Origin: CAVVEQ01 sp963806635 | GTDB taxonomy: Bacteria > Chloroflexota > Anaerolineae > Anaerolineales > Anaerolineaceae | NCBI GenBank assembly: GCA_963806635.1 | Contig: CAWDZA010000015.1 | Location: 806,001-870,000 of the forward strand | DNA: 64,000 bases | Reading direction: 5' to 3' | Shown: positions 42,209 through 49,741 of the stretch, piece by piece | How the letters are laid out: each line of letters opens with the position of its first letter | How positions within the stretch are numbered: position 1 is the stretch's first letter | Notes under the pieces: generated by a model | What the model saw: only the letters and a program-made list of their open reading frames with translations | Databases searched by the model: none | What the model was told of the DNA's origin: nothing | Program-made: the position numbers and the translations under genes

Positions 42209-44092
42209 TCAGGTCATCAACGCGTAGAGGATATGATCTGCGCTGCCAATGTAAATCACATCATTACAGACCACCGGTGTGCCGGTGATAGGTCCCTGGG
42301 TGGCGAATTTCCAGCGCAGCCGCCCGGTGCGGAATTCGATGCAATAGAGGTTCCCATCCGCAGATCCACAATAAATTGCATCTTTATACACAACCGGAGA
42401 ACCGCTCACCTGGTGCTCGGTTTTAAAGCGCCAAATCTCGCGGGCGTTCGTTCCATCCATACAGTAGATAAATCCATCAGCCGAACCGATGAAAACCAGG
42501 TTGTCAGCCACACACGGAGAGGAAACCGAACCCTTGCCCATGCGGAAGCGCCAAATTACCCAGCCGGCTTTGGCATCCAACGCGTAGAACAAGGAATCAA
42601 TCGAGGCAAAATAAACTAGACCCTGGTTGATGATTGGGGAGGAAGTTATTCCTCGTTTGGCCTTGAATCGCCATTTGGTCTGGCCGTGAAAATCCACACA
42701 GAAAAAATCGCCAGTCTCACAACCGAAATAGATCGAATCCTGCGTGATATATGGTGAGGAACGGATCGGCCCGCCGGCATCCAAAGCCCAGGTCTTCCGA
42801 TTCGAGAGAATATTCACGGCGGTTAGCGAGCCGTCATCGGAGCCTACAAAGATATGCCCTTCTGCCACTTTCGGTGAACATCGGATGGGTGCCTCGGTAT
42901 AATAGCTCCAGGCTTGTTTCCCGGTTCGGGCCGAGACAGCATAAAGTCGTTGATCTTCGGAACCGAAATAAACCACGCCATCATTCACAGTCGGTTTCCC
43001 CACAATTCCGCCTTCGGAGGGAAATTTCCACAGGAATTTGCCTTCGGATGCGTTGATCGCGTAAAGGTTGTTATCGTACGCGCCAACATACACATTCCCG
43101 TTATCGAAAGCGGGTGAACCTCGAATTTCATCCTCTGTCTTGAAAGTCCACAGCGGTTTGACCGCCTGTTCGGATACGATCGGGGTTGTTGCGCCAATGG
43201 CGATACGCGTGAGCGCGCCGGTTTTCTTCGCCGCACCCATCAGTGCTTCCTTCATTGCCTCCATGGATTGAAAACGATCCTCGGGGTTATATTGCAGCGC
43301 TGTTTCTACAACGGCTTCCAGCTCCGGCGAGACAGACGGATTTGTTTTTCGGATAGGACGCTCGTTGAAAGTAAATGGCGCCTCCAGCCGCGGGTCTCTA
43401 TGCGTCAACAAATGATGCAGTGTGGCCCCAAGCGAGTAAATATCCACAATCGGAGTGGCTTCTCCGCGATATTGCTCCGGGGGGGAATATCCTTCCGTGC
43501 CAATCATGGTGCCTTTTTGCCCCTGCTTGAAGACCTTCGCGATCCCAAAGTCGACCAACATGATATGGTTTTGCTGGTTCACCATGATGTTGGAAGGTTT
43601 CATATCCCGAAAGACGATCGGTTCCGGTTTGTGGCTGTGCAGGTATTGAACAACGTCGCATAGCTCGATCGCCCAGGCGATGACCTGATCTTCAGGCATA
43701 AAACCGGTGATCTCCGAAAGCATGGCTTCCAGGTCCTTACCATGCACATATTCGATAACCAGATAGGACTTATCATCAAATGTGAAATAATCGAAAATCT
43801 TGGGTATCGAAGGGTGGGCAAGCGTAACAAGAATGTTAGCTTCTCGCTCAAAGTTCTGCACGATCGTCTTGCGGATCAACGGGTCGGGTGCGGAGTTGAT
43901 CATCTCCTTCACCGCCACAAGTTTGATCACGTTGGGAAAATGCAAATCCCTTGCGCGATACACCGAGCCCATCCCCCCAACACCGATTACTTCCTGAATG
44001 GCATAACGATCAACCAGGACATATCCGCCCTGAAGCTGCTGGATGGGCTGAGTGGCCTCGCTGAAATTCTGTGTGCCTTGATTGTGGTCCAG
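42209..44092 (-). CDS. Soluble Ser/Thr protein kinase with PQQ-like 8-bladed propeller (CTG start)
   Basis: The 627-residue product has a kinase domain (about 29-305) with the Gly loop 'IGVGGMGSVY', Lys62 in 'VAVKEM', the catalytic loop 'VFRDMKPSNIM' (Asp163, Phe for His) and DFG at 181-183. A propeller (about 325-627) has eight repeats like 'YVGAYDNNLYAI' and 'YFGSEDQRLYAV'. No membrane helix joins them, unlike most PknB-type sensors, so the propeller is cytosolic. The first in-frame ATG would remove half of the Gly loop. Upstream there is no ATG, GTG or TTG before an in-frame stop; a CTG at 44090-44092 lies 5 nt from GGAGGG and is the chosen start. Confidence 0.9.
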   Translation of the reverse strand: MDHNQGTQNFSEATQPIQQLQGGYVLVDRYAIQEVIGVGGMGSVYRARDLHFPNVIKLVAVKEMINSAPDPLIRKTIVQNFEREANILVTLAHPSIPKIFDYFTFDDKSYLVIEYVHGKDLEAMLSEITGFMPEDQVIAWAIELCDVVQYLHSHKPEPIVFRDMKPSNIMVNQQNHIMLVDFGIAKVFKQGQKGTMIGTEGYSPPEQYRGEATPIVDIYSLGATLHHLLTHRDPRLEAPFTFNERPIRKTNPSVSPELEAVVETALQYNPEDRFQSMEAMKEALMGAAKKTGALTRIAIGATTPIVSEQAVKPLWTFKTEDEIRGSPAFDNGNVYVGAYDNNLYAINASEGKFLWKFPSEGGIVGKPTVNDGVVYFGSEDQRLYAVSARTGKQAWSYYTEAPIRCSPKVAEGHIFVGSDDGSLTAVNILSNRKTWALDAGGPIRSSPYITQDSIYFGCETGDFFCVDFHGQTKWRFKAKRGITSSPIINQGLVYFASIDSLFYALDAKAGWVIWRFRMGKGSVSSPCVADNLVFIGSADGFIYCMDGTNAREIWRFKTEHQVSGSPVVYKDAIYCGSADGNLYCIEFRTGRLRWKFATQGPITGTPVVCNDVIYIGSADHILYALMT

Positions 44093-44103
44093 TGTTTCCC
44101 TCC
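44090..44103 (-). promoter_or_regulatory. Ribosome binding site that decides a CTG start
   Basis: GGAGGG at 44098-44103 (minus strand) is 5 nt from the CTG at 44090-44092. It is the only well-placed site before the kinase Gly loop, and the frame is closed by a TAA about 9 codons further up. Confidence 0.7.
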
Positions 44104-44158
44104 AAAAGTTACCGGTATATTAATATAAGAAAGCCTTCAGGGAAGACCTGATGTAATG

Positions 44159-44187
44159 ATTATATGCAAACCCCCAAGGCTTGGCAA
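44159..44187 (-). promoter_or_regulatory. Promoter of the kinase-PP2C-VWA-FHA operon
   Basis: On the minus strand TTGCCA (44182-44187), a 17-bp spacer and TATAAT (44159-44164) lie about 67 nt before the CTG start. This is the best promoter in the gap and would drive all seven genes down to trxA, since no internal terminator is visible. Confidence 0.72.
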
Positions 44188-44228
44188 GTTACAGTCTTGA
44201 AAGCTCTCCGGGATTCAATTTTTCTGCA

Positions 44229-44700
44229 TCAGCCGGGTGTAGGGGTGATGACAGGAGAAAGATAATCAGCCGCTGCCCAGCCACTCCGCGCCGAATCGTA
44301 AGGAGCTTCCAGCCTCCACCAAATGTGCCCGTCCAATTCCTGCGGTCCGCCCACCACTAAAAAGACTTCATTATCAGTAGCGACCGCTTCTGTGTGGGCG
44401 CTTGATCCCGGATCTGACCGCAGTCGCAGACCGGTCCCGCCTGTACCGGTAACCTGAACATAAATCCCAACCGTGATCCCGTTAATTTCCACCGAATTGC
44501 CAGGCGAGGGAGTTTTGGTCATTCCGGTGCTTTCAGCGTCCGAAGTTGCTGAAGGCGCCAGGATAACATTCATCTCCGGGGTTGGCGCGCGAACCACAAC
44601 GCCCGGTGCAAATATCAAATGGACCAACACACCCAGCCCAATAAATAAACCGGCAACAACCAGGATGCTAATCAAAATGGATAGAAGTTTGTTTATTCAT
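44229..44700 (-). CDS. Membrane-anchored bacterial SH3-domain protein, start disturbed
   Basis: The product of about 155 residues has one N-terminal helix ('ISILVVAGLFIGLGVLVHLIF'), a Ser/Thr/Pro-rich linker and a C-terminal SH3b domain (about the last 85 residues) with 'GLRLRSDPGSS' and 'DGHIWWRLEAPYDSARSGWA', the pattern of outer-face SH3 domains that bind wall peptides. The open frame starts at a TTG at 44675 with no ribosome binding site. An ATG at 44698-44700 lies in another frame. Removing one A of the run at about 44687 would give 'NKQLLSILISILVVAG', a typical anchor, so the merged start is given. It is on the same strand as the kinase operon but upstream of its promoter. Confidence 0.7.
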
Positions 44701-44724
44701 ACCTCCAGAAAATGTAATTATAGG

Positions 44725-44755
44725 TTGAAAGCGGCAAAAACGGCCATGTTATAAT
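44725..44755 (+). promoter_or_regulatory. Promoter for a leaderless kinase mRNA
   Basis: TTGAAA (44725-44730), a long 19-bp spacer and TATAAT (44750-44755) end six bases before the ATG at 44762. Only T's lie between, so there is no ribosome binding site and transcription should start at the ATG. Confidence 0.65.
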
Positions 44756-44761
44756 TTTTTT

Positions 44762-45781
44762 ATGTCACCCAATGATGATAACGCGAAGATCATCGGCGGT
44801 CGTTACCGGGTAATTGATCTGATTGGACATGGGGGCATGGCAGATATTTTCCTTGCCTGGGATGAGACCCTGGACCGTCAAGTTGCAGTCAAGATTCTGG
44901 GGAACGACTATTCTTACGACGAATCTTTTAAATCCAGGTTTATTTTTGAAGCGAAAGCCGCGGCCAATTTATCCCATGCGAATATCGTCACCGTCCACGA
45001 TTTTGGTTTCGATGATGGCAGCCCATACCTGGTAATGGAATACATCCAGGGTGAGGACTTGAAATCCATCATTCTGGAAAAGAGGAAATTATCCCTCAGG
45101 GAGGCATTGCCGATTATCCTGCAGGCTTGCGCAGGTATCGGTTACGCGCATCGTGCTGGGTTGGTTCACTGTGATGTCAAACCGCACAACCTCATCGTCA
45201 CTCGCGATAAACGCGTCAAGGTCACAGATTTTGGTATCGCCCGCCTTTTATCGACGATCAACCCGGATGAAACCAGCGAGATCGTCTGGGGGTCGCCACT
45301 ATATTTCTCGCCTGAGCAAGCCGCGGGGCTGGCACCTTCGCCCGCTTCGGATGTCTACTCCCTCGGTGTTGTCATTTATGAAGCCCTCACCGGTCAGACC
45401 CCATTCTATTCAGAGGATGTTTCCGAGCTGGCTGTGATGCACCGCGATGCTCCGCCCCTCCCCCCAAGATATCTCGACCCCGAAATACCCGAAGCGCTGC
45501 AGAAAATCATCCTGAGGGCGCTATCAAAAAACCCCGCATCGCGGTATCGAAATGGGGATCAATTCGGCAGAGTACTCCAGTCTTTCTGCGATCAGGCGAA
45601 GATTCCCACACCTTTTTCCCTCTATGAACCGAACTCCAACGAATCTGAATGGGGTGCAGCGGCCACCGGGCAATTGGATTGGCGCACGATCGGACTGGCA
45701 TTCGCCGCCCTTTTCCTTGTAGGAGGGTTGATCCCGTTTTGGATTTACATTATCCTTCGTTACGGAAACGTTTTTCAATGA
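44762..45781 (+). CDS. Tail-anchored Ser/Thr protein kinase
   Basis: The 339-residue protein has a kinase domain (about 14-275) with 'LIGHGGMADIFLAWD', Lys44 in 'VAVKIL', 'LVHCDVKPHNLIV' (Asp138, with HCD instead of HRD, so a non-RD kinase) and DFG at 156-158. A single hydrophobic helix at about 312-334 near the C terminus is followed by only a few residues, so the kinase is cytosolic and held by a tail anchor, with no outer sensor domain. Its end overlaps the rpe start by 4 nt (ATGA). Non-RD kinases usually do not need activation-loop phosphorylation. Confidence 0.92.
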   Translation: MSPNDDNAKIIGGRYRVIDLIGHGGMADIFLAWDETLDRQVAVKILGNDYSYDESFKSRFIFEAKAAANLSHANIVTVHDFGFDDGSPYLVMEYIQGEDLKSIILEKRKLSLREALPIILQACAGIGYAHRAGLVHCDVKPHNLIVTRDKRVKVTDFGIARLLSTINPDETSEIVWGSPLYFSPEQAAGLAPSPASDVYSLGVVIYEALTGQTPFYSEDVSELAVMHRDAPPLPPRYLDPEIPEALQKIILRALSKNPASRYRNGDQFGRVLQSFCDQAKIPTPFSLYEPNSNESEWGAAATGQLDWRTIGLAFAALFLVGGLIPFWIYIILRYGNVFQ

Positions 45782-46452
45782 TTGAAGCTCAACCTATCTC
45801 CCTGATCTCGGCTTCCATCCTGGCTGCGGATTTCCGGCATCTGGAAAAGGATATCCTGGCGGCTGAATCCGCGGGAGTTGATCATATTCATATCGATGTC
45901 ATGGACGGTGTATTCGTACCAAATATCTCAATGGGACCGTTAATCGTCGAAACATGCCGCAAGATCACGAATCTGCCTCTCGATGTGCACTTGATGATCA
46001 TTAACCCCGAAAAATATATAGAAGTCTTTCAGGAAGCTGGCGCGAATCGGATCAGTATCCACATTGAACAAAATCCCATCGTCAACGATACGCTGCAAAG
46101 GATCCAGAAAATGGGGTGCACAGCCGGGCTTGTGATCAACCCTGAAACTCCGCTTCAAGCCATCAAAGGCAGTATCGCCTTTGCAGATTTCTTTCTTCTC
46201 ATGACAGTACATCCAGGATTTGGCGGGCAAAATTTCATGGATGAAACCCTGCCGAAGATTTCTTCACTAAGGGAAAAGTTGGAATCGCGTGGGGATAAGA
46301 AATTAATCCAGGTGGATGGCGGTATCTCCTCACAGACCGCGCCCGCCTGTTTTCAAGCTGGCGCCAGGGATTTTGTTGCCGGAAATTCTATTTTCAACCA
46401 TCCCGGGGGTATCCTGGCTGGAGTGAAGGATTTAAGAGAGGCGATTAAATAA
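45778..46452 (+). CDS. rpe: Ribulose-phosphate 3-epimerase
   Basis: Interconverts ribulose 5-phosphate and xylulose 5-phosphate in the pentose phosphate pathway. The 224-residue TIM barrel has 'ISASILAADFRHLEKDI', 'HIHIDVMDGVFVPNISMGP', 'MTVHPGFGGQNFMDETLPKI' and 'VDGGISSQTAPACFQAGA', covering the metal and phosphate sites. The ATG at 45778 overlaps the kinase stop; an upstream extension of the frame would overlap the kinase gene widely and is not conserved. The gene ends at a terminator. Confidence 0.95.
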   Translation: MIEAQPISLISASILAADFRHLEKDILAAESAGVDHIHIDVMDGVFVPNISMGPLIVETCRKITNLPLDVHLMIINPEKYIEVFQEAGANRISIHIEQNPIVNDTLQRIQKMGCTAGLVINPETPLQAIKGSIAFADFFLLMTVHPGFGGQNFMDETLPKISSLREKLESRGDKKLIQVDGGISSQTAPACFQAGARDFVAGNSIFNHPGGILAGVKDLREAIK

Positions 46453-46477
46453 AAAAAGCGGCTGGGCCGCTTTTTTT
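46451..46477. terminator. Bidirectional terminator between rpe and rpmB
   Basis: AGCGGC-TGG-GCCGCT (46457-46471) is flanked by A7 on the left and T7 on the right, so it can stop both the rpe transcript and the convergent rpmB transcript. Confidence 0.9.
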
Positions 46478-46490
46478 GTTCCTGGCTGGA

Positions 46491-46673
46491 TTATTCGCTC
46501 TTGGAAAGAGAGCGGATGCACTTTGCGCAAAGTGTTTTCTGAACCTTGCGACCCTGCACCATCATGGAGACTTTCTGAAGATTGGGACGGAACTTTCGAT
46601 TGGTGGAACGGAGTGAAAAACTCCGGTTATGACCAAAGGTGGTTGTTTTTCCGCAACTCTCGCACTTTGCCAT
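46491..46673 (-). CDS. rpmB: 50S ribosomal protein L28
   Basis: A large-subunit protein of 60 residues. It starts 'AKCESCGKTTTFGHNRSFS' and has 'RKFRPNLQKV' and 'LCAKCIRSLSK'. The two CxxC pairs (Cys4/Cys7 and the pair near 50-53) mark the zinc-binding form. It stands alone on the minus strand with its own promoter, divergent from the Asp23 gene, a frequent arrangement in Gram-positive-type genomes. Confidence 0.95.
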   Translation of the reverse strand: MAKCESCGKTTTFGHNRSFSLRSTNRKFRPNLQKVSMMVQGRKVQKTLCAKCIRSLSKSE

Positions 46674-46734
46674 TGCAAAATTTCCTCTCTTGCACTAAAC
46701 TTAACCGCTTTTGAATTAGATTTAACAGCGCAGA

Positions 46735-46763
46735 AGTTTACCACACAACGTAACTATTTTCAA
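46735..46763 (-). promoter_or_regulatory. Promoter of rpmB
   Basis: Minus strand TTGAAA (46758-46763), 17 bp, TAAACT (46735-46740), about 62 nt before the L28 start, with GAGAGG before the ATG. Confidence 0.6.
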
Positions 46764-46792
46764 GGAATATCGTTTAATAAGAAGGATGGAAA

Positions 46793-47149
46793 ATGGCTGA
46801 GCTAAATAAATCCCTGGGAAATATATATATGTCTCACTATGCGCTCGCGACCATCGCAAGCGAATCCGCTCTGGAATCCTACGGTGTGGTTGGGATCAGC
46901 GGTAAAAATGTCGTCAATGGGATAGCCAAAGTTTTAGTCAAAGACCCCACCCTGGGTATCAATATTGAATTTGAAAATGAAAATCTGATCATCGATATCT
47001 TCGTGATCATCGAATATGGGACTCGTGTCCAATCTGTTGCCAACAGCGTTTCAGAGAACATCAAATACCAGGTTGAAAAATCTACCGGTTTGACGGTGTC
47101 ACAAGTAAATGTCCATGTTCGCGGCTTGAGGATAAGCTACACCGATTAA
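46793..47149 (+). CDS. Asp23/Gls24 family protein
   Basis: A small cytoplasmic protein of 118 residues of the family that includes the membrane-associated stress protein Asp23 and YloU. Marks are 'GNIYMSHYALATIASESAL', 'GVVGISGKNVVNG' and 'NIKYQVEKSTGLTVSQVNVH'. It lies 22 nt before the FakA-like gene, the same order as rpmB-yloU-yloV in Bacillus. Its precise function is not established; links to envelope stress and fatty acid kinase are known only by context. Confidence 0.92.
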   Translation: MAELNKSLGNIYMSHYALATIASESALESYGVVGISGKNVVNGIAKVLVKDPTLGINIEFENENLIIDIFVIIEYGTRVQSVANSVSENIKYQVEKSTGLTVSQVNVHVRGLRISYTD

Positions 47150-47171
47150 TTACCTTAGGAGTTTTTCGAAC

Positions 47172-48848
47172 ATGGCAGAAAATCCGCAGGACCAGAATCA
47201 GGAAATCCATTTCCAGGTGATTCATTCGATTGATGGGCAGGAATTCAAATCCCTGGTGCAAGCCAGCCTCACCTGGCTGCGTACCAACCAGCAGATGATC
47301 AATTCCTTGAATGTCTTCCCGGTACCGGATGGCGACACGGGTACGAACATGCTCCTCACCATGCAATCCGCTTATAACGAGATTGCTGAATCGGATGAAA
47401 CCCGGATCGGGCGGATCGCCCACGACCTGGCTCAGGGGGCTCTATTAGGAGCGCGCGGAAATTCAGGAGTCATCCTTTCCCAAATCTGGCGTGGATTCGC
47501 CCGCGCGATGGACAACCTCGAGACCATGGACGCTGACCTTTTTGTAAAAGGATTGGTCGAAGCGAAAAACACTGCTTACAAAGGTGTTGTGCGACCTGTG
47601 GAGGGAACCATCCTGACAGTGGCGAAAGATATGGCTGCCGCCGCTGAAGAAGCTGCTTTTGAATCGAATGACCTCATGAAAGTGCTGGAAACCGTCGTCG
47701 AAGCTGCCAACGAATCGGTTCGGCGTACACCGGAATTGCTGCCCATCCTAAAACAGGCCGGCGTTGTAGATTCCGGCGGTAAGGGACTCTATATCATCCT
47801 GGAGGGAATGCTGCGTTCCTCAAAGGGATTCTCGCTGGAGACACCTCTCGTGATGGTCCAACCGATCGAAGGCATGAATTTGCAGAACATCAAGGAAAGC
47901 GTTGAAGAAGGGCAGGATTACGAAGTTGTGGTCGATTTTAAACCCGAAGGTAACCTAGACCTGCACAATTTCTACGAAGGGCTGACCGACATCGGCACTT
48001 CCATTCAAGTGGGTGAAGGTGACGGGATGTATCGTATGCACATCCATGTCGAGACCGACCGCCGCTATGACCCCATCGACTACACCATGAAATTTGGTAC
48101 CATCACCAAAGTTGCCATGGAAAACCTGATCGAACAAACTGGTGGGATCGGCGCAAATGGAAAAGGACTCGAGGTCGCCGATGTCCAGCCTGGGCAGATC
48201 GCCGTTGTGGCAATTTCACCTGGTGATGGAATATCGCGGATTTTTGCCAGCCTTGGGGCAGCAGCCGTCGTTCAAGGCGGTCAGACAATGAACCCAAGCA
48301 CTGAAGAGATCCTTCGCTCGTTCGAGAATCTGCCCACCGATAAGATCATTATCCTGCCTAATAATAAGAATATCATTCTCGCCGCGGAGTCCGCAGCCTC
48401 GATGACAGTGAAGTCTGTTAGGGTCATCCGCAGCAAGAATGTCCCCCAGGGCTTATCTGCCATTCTCCGCCTCGACCCGGATGGTGACCTTGATGCAATT
48501 GAAAATCAAATGGATGAATCCCTGACCGATATTGAAACCGGCGAAATCACTACTTCAACCCGCACTGTGCAGATTAACGATGTGGATGTTAAGGAAGGCG
48601 AAGTTATCGTATTGCACAACGGTCAACTTATTGAATCCACCACCAACCTCGAAGATGCCTGTTTCGAATTCCTGAGTTGCGCGGGCACAACCGAACGGGA
48701 ACGGATCACAATTTTTTATGGGGCGAATATTGATCGCCCAAAAGTGAACGAGATCGCTGACCTGATTCGAAGTAAATACCCAAAACAGGAACTGGAAATT
48801 CACGAAGGCGGTCAACCTTTTTATCAATTCATTATTTCCGTTGAATGA
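47172..48848 (+). CDS. fakA: FakA/YloV-like fatty acid kinase (DAK2 domain)
   Basis: With a DegV/FakB partner, FakA-type enzymes phosphorylate exogenous fatty acids to acyl-phosphate, the same intermediate that PlsX makes. The 558-residue protein has the DAK2 nucleotide domain (about 20-215) with 'FPVPDGDTGTNMLLTMQ' and 'GARGNSGVILSQIWRGFA', then the middle and C-terminal YloV domains ('IVAISPGDGISRIFASLGA' region, about 320-558). The DegV gene follows after 3 nt, which supports the pairing. Confidence 0.92.
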   Translation: MAENPQDQNQEIHFQVIHSIDGQEFKSLVQASLTWLRTNQQMINSLNVFPVPDGDTGTNMLLTMQSAYNEIAESDETRIGRIAHDLAQGALLGARGNSGVILSQIWRGFARAMDNLETMDADLFVKGLVEAKNTAYKGVVRPVEGTILTVAKDMAAAAEEAAFESNDLMKVLETVVEAANESVRRTPELLPILKQAGVVDSGGKGLYIILEGMLRSSKGFSLETPLVMVQPIEGMNLQNIKESVEEGQDYEVVVDFKPEGNLDLHNFYEGLTDIGTSIQVGEGDGMYRMHIHVETDRRYDPIDYTMKFGTITKVAMENLIEQTGGIGANGKGLEVADVQPGQIAVVAISPGDGISRIFASLGAAAVVQGGQTMNPSTEEILRSFENLPTDKIIILPNNKNIILAAESAASMTVKSVRVIRSKNVPQGLSAILRLDPDGDLDAIENQMDESLTDIETGEITTSTRTVQINDVDVKEGEVIVLHNGQLIESTTNLEDACFEFLSCAGTTERERITIFYGANIDRPKVNEIADLIRSKYPKQELEIHEGGQPFYQFIISVE

Positions 48849-48851
48849 TAG

Positions 48852-49694
48852 ATGAATTCCATCTGCATCATCACGGATAGTACTGCGCAATTCCCGTATC
48901 CCGTTTTCCCTGGTAAAGACAACATCCATTTTTTGGACCTGCCCATCCAAACGAACGGACGGATCCTTGACGATTCCCCCGAGCTGAAAGTCAATGCACC
49001 TCCTCCTTCTTTACTGGATGAACCCCCGCCAGGAATTCTTCCCCCTACACATGAAAATATCCAGAATTTATTAACTTCATTAAACAAAAAATACAATGAA
49101 ATTCTCATTTTGACTCTTTCCAGTCAATTGAATCCAACATTTCAGGAAATCGAAAAAGCAATACGCAGTTTCAGTGGTAGCGCCCGAATTTTTCTTATCG
49201 ATTCCCAGACGATTTCCATAGGGCAAGGATTTCTAGTGGAAAAAGCTTCCCGGGCAGTTGAATCCGGGGTATCCGCAGCGGACTTGGAGCGGGAGATCCG
49301 AAAATCAATCCCGCATATCTACAATATTCTCTGCACCCCTTCTTTGAATTATCTATTTCATGCAGGGATTATTGACCGTCCTCAGGCAGTGATCAGCGAA
49401 TTTTACAATTTATACCCGCTGTTTGTTCTGGAGGATGGAAAATTTACTCCCTTGAACAAAGTTCGCAATTATCACCTTGCCATTGAATCCTTCCAGGAGT
49501 TCCTGGATGAATTCGATAAATTGAAACACATCTCGTTCGTGCACGGCGGATTAGTCCCACAGGCTGAGATCCGCCTTCTCAAGCAATTCTGCGAGGAGTC
49601 CTTCCCTCGGGTACCCTTCAGTGAGCATCCCTTAAACGCCTATCTGGCAGCCATTTTCGGACCTGGTTTCATGGGTTTGTTTATTTCAGAATAG
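48852..49694 (+). CDS. DegV-family fatty-acid-binding protein (FakB-like)
   Basis: DegV/FakB proteins bind one fatty acid and present it to FakA. The 280-residue protein begins 'ICIITDSTAQFP', the family start, and has 'LILTLSSQLNPTFQEIEKA', 'IFLIDSQTISIGQGFLVEKA' and 'HISFVHGGLVPQAEIRLL'. The usual 'SGT' ligand loop is 'SSQLNPT' here. The residues following the first strand are longer and Pro-rich (about 45-65, 'APPPSLLDEPPPGILPP'). It lies directly after the FakA-like gene. Confidence 0.9.
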   Translation: MNSICIITDSTAQFPYPVFPGKDNIHFLDLPIQTNGRILDDSPELKVNAPPPSLLDEPPPGILPPTHENIQNLLTSLNKKYNEILILTLSSQLNPTFQEIEKAIRSFSGSARIFLIDSQTISIGQGFLVEKASRAVESGVSAADLEREIRKSIPHIYNILCTPSLNYLFHAGIIDRPQAVISEFYNLYPLFVLEDGKFTPLNKVRNYHLAIESFQEFLDEFDKLKHISFVHGGLVPQAEIRLLKQFCEESFPRVPFSEHPLNAYLAAIFGPGFMGLFISE

Positions 49695-49729
49695 AACTTT
49701 CCTTTATAAAACCAGGTATTCACCTACGG

Positions 49730-49735
49730 TAAAAT
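49730..49735 (+). promoter_or_regulatory. -10 element placed for a leaderless recG transcript
   Basis: TAAAAT ends six bases before the recG ATG at 49742, with no ribosome binding site between. No convincing -35 is visible. Confidence 0.5.
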
Positions 49736-49741
49736 ACTAAC

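Noticed and set aside
44109..44135. TATATTAATATA palindrome upstream of the kinase as an operator
   Set aside because: It is A/T-rich and short, lies downstream of the better promoter, and could arise by chance; no second copy was seen.
45649..45777. Upstream extension of rpe inside the kinase gene
   Set aside because: The extra 43 residues are a shadow of the kinase C terminus; the ATGA overlap and the Rpe family start at 45778 are clear.
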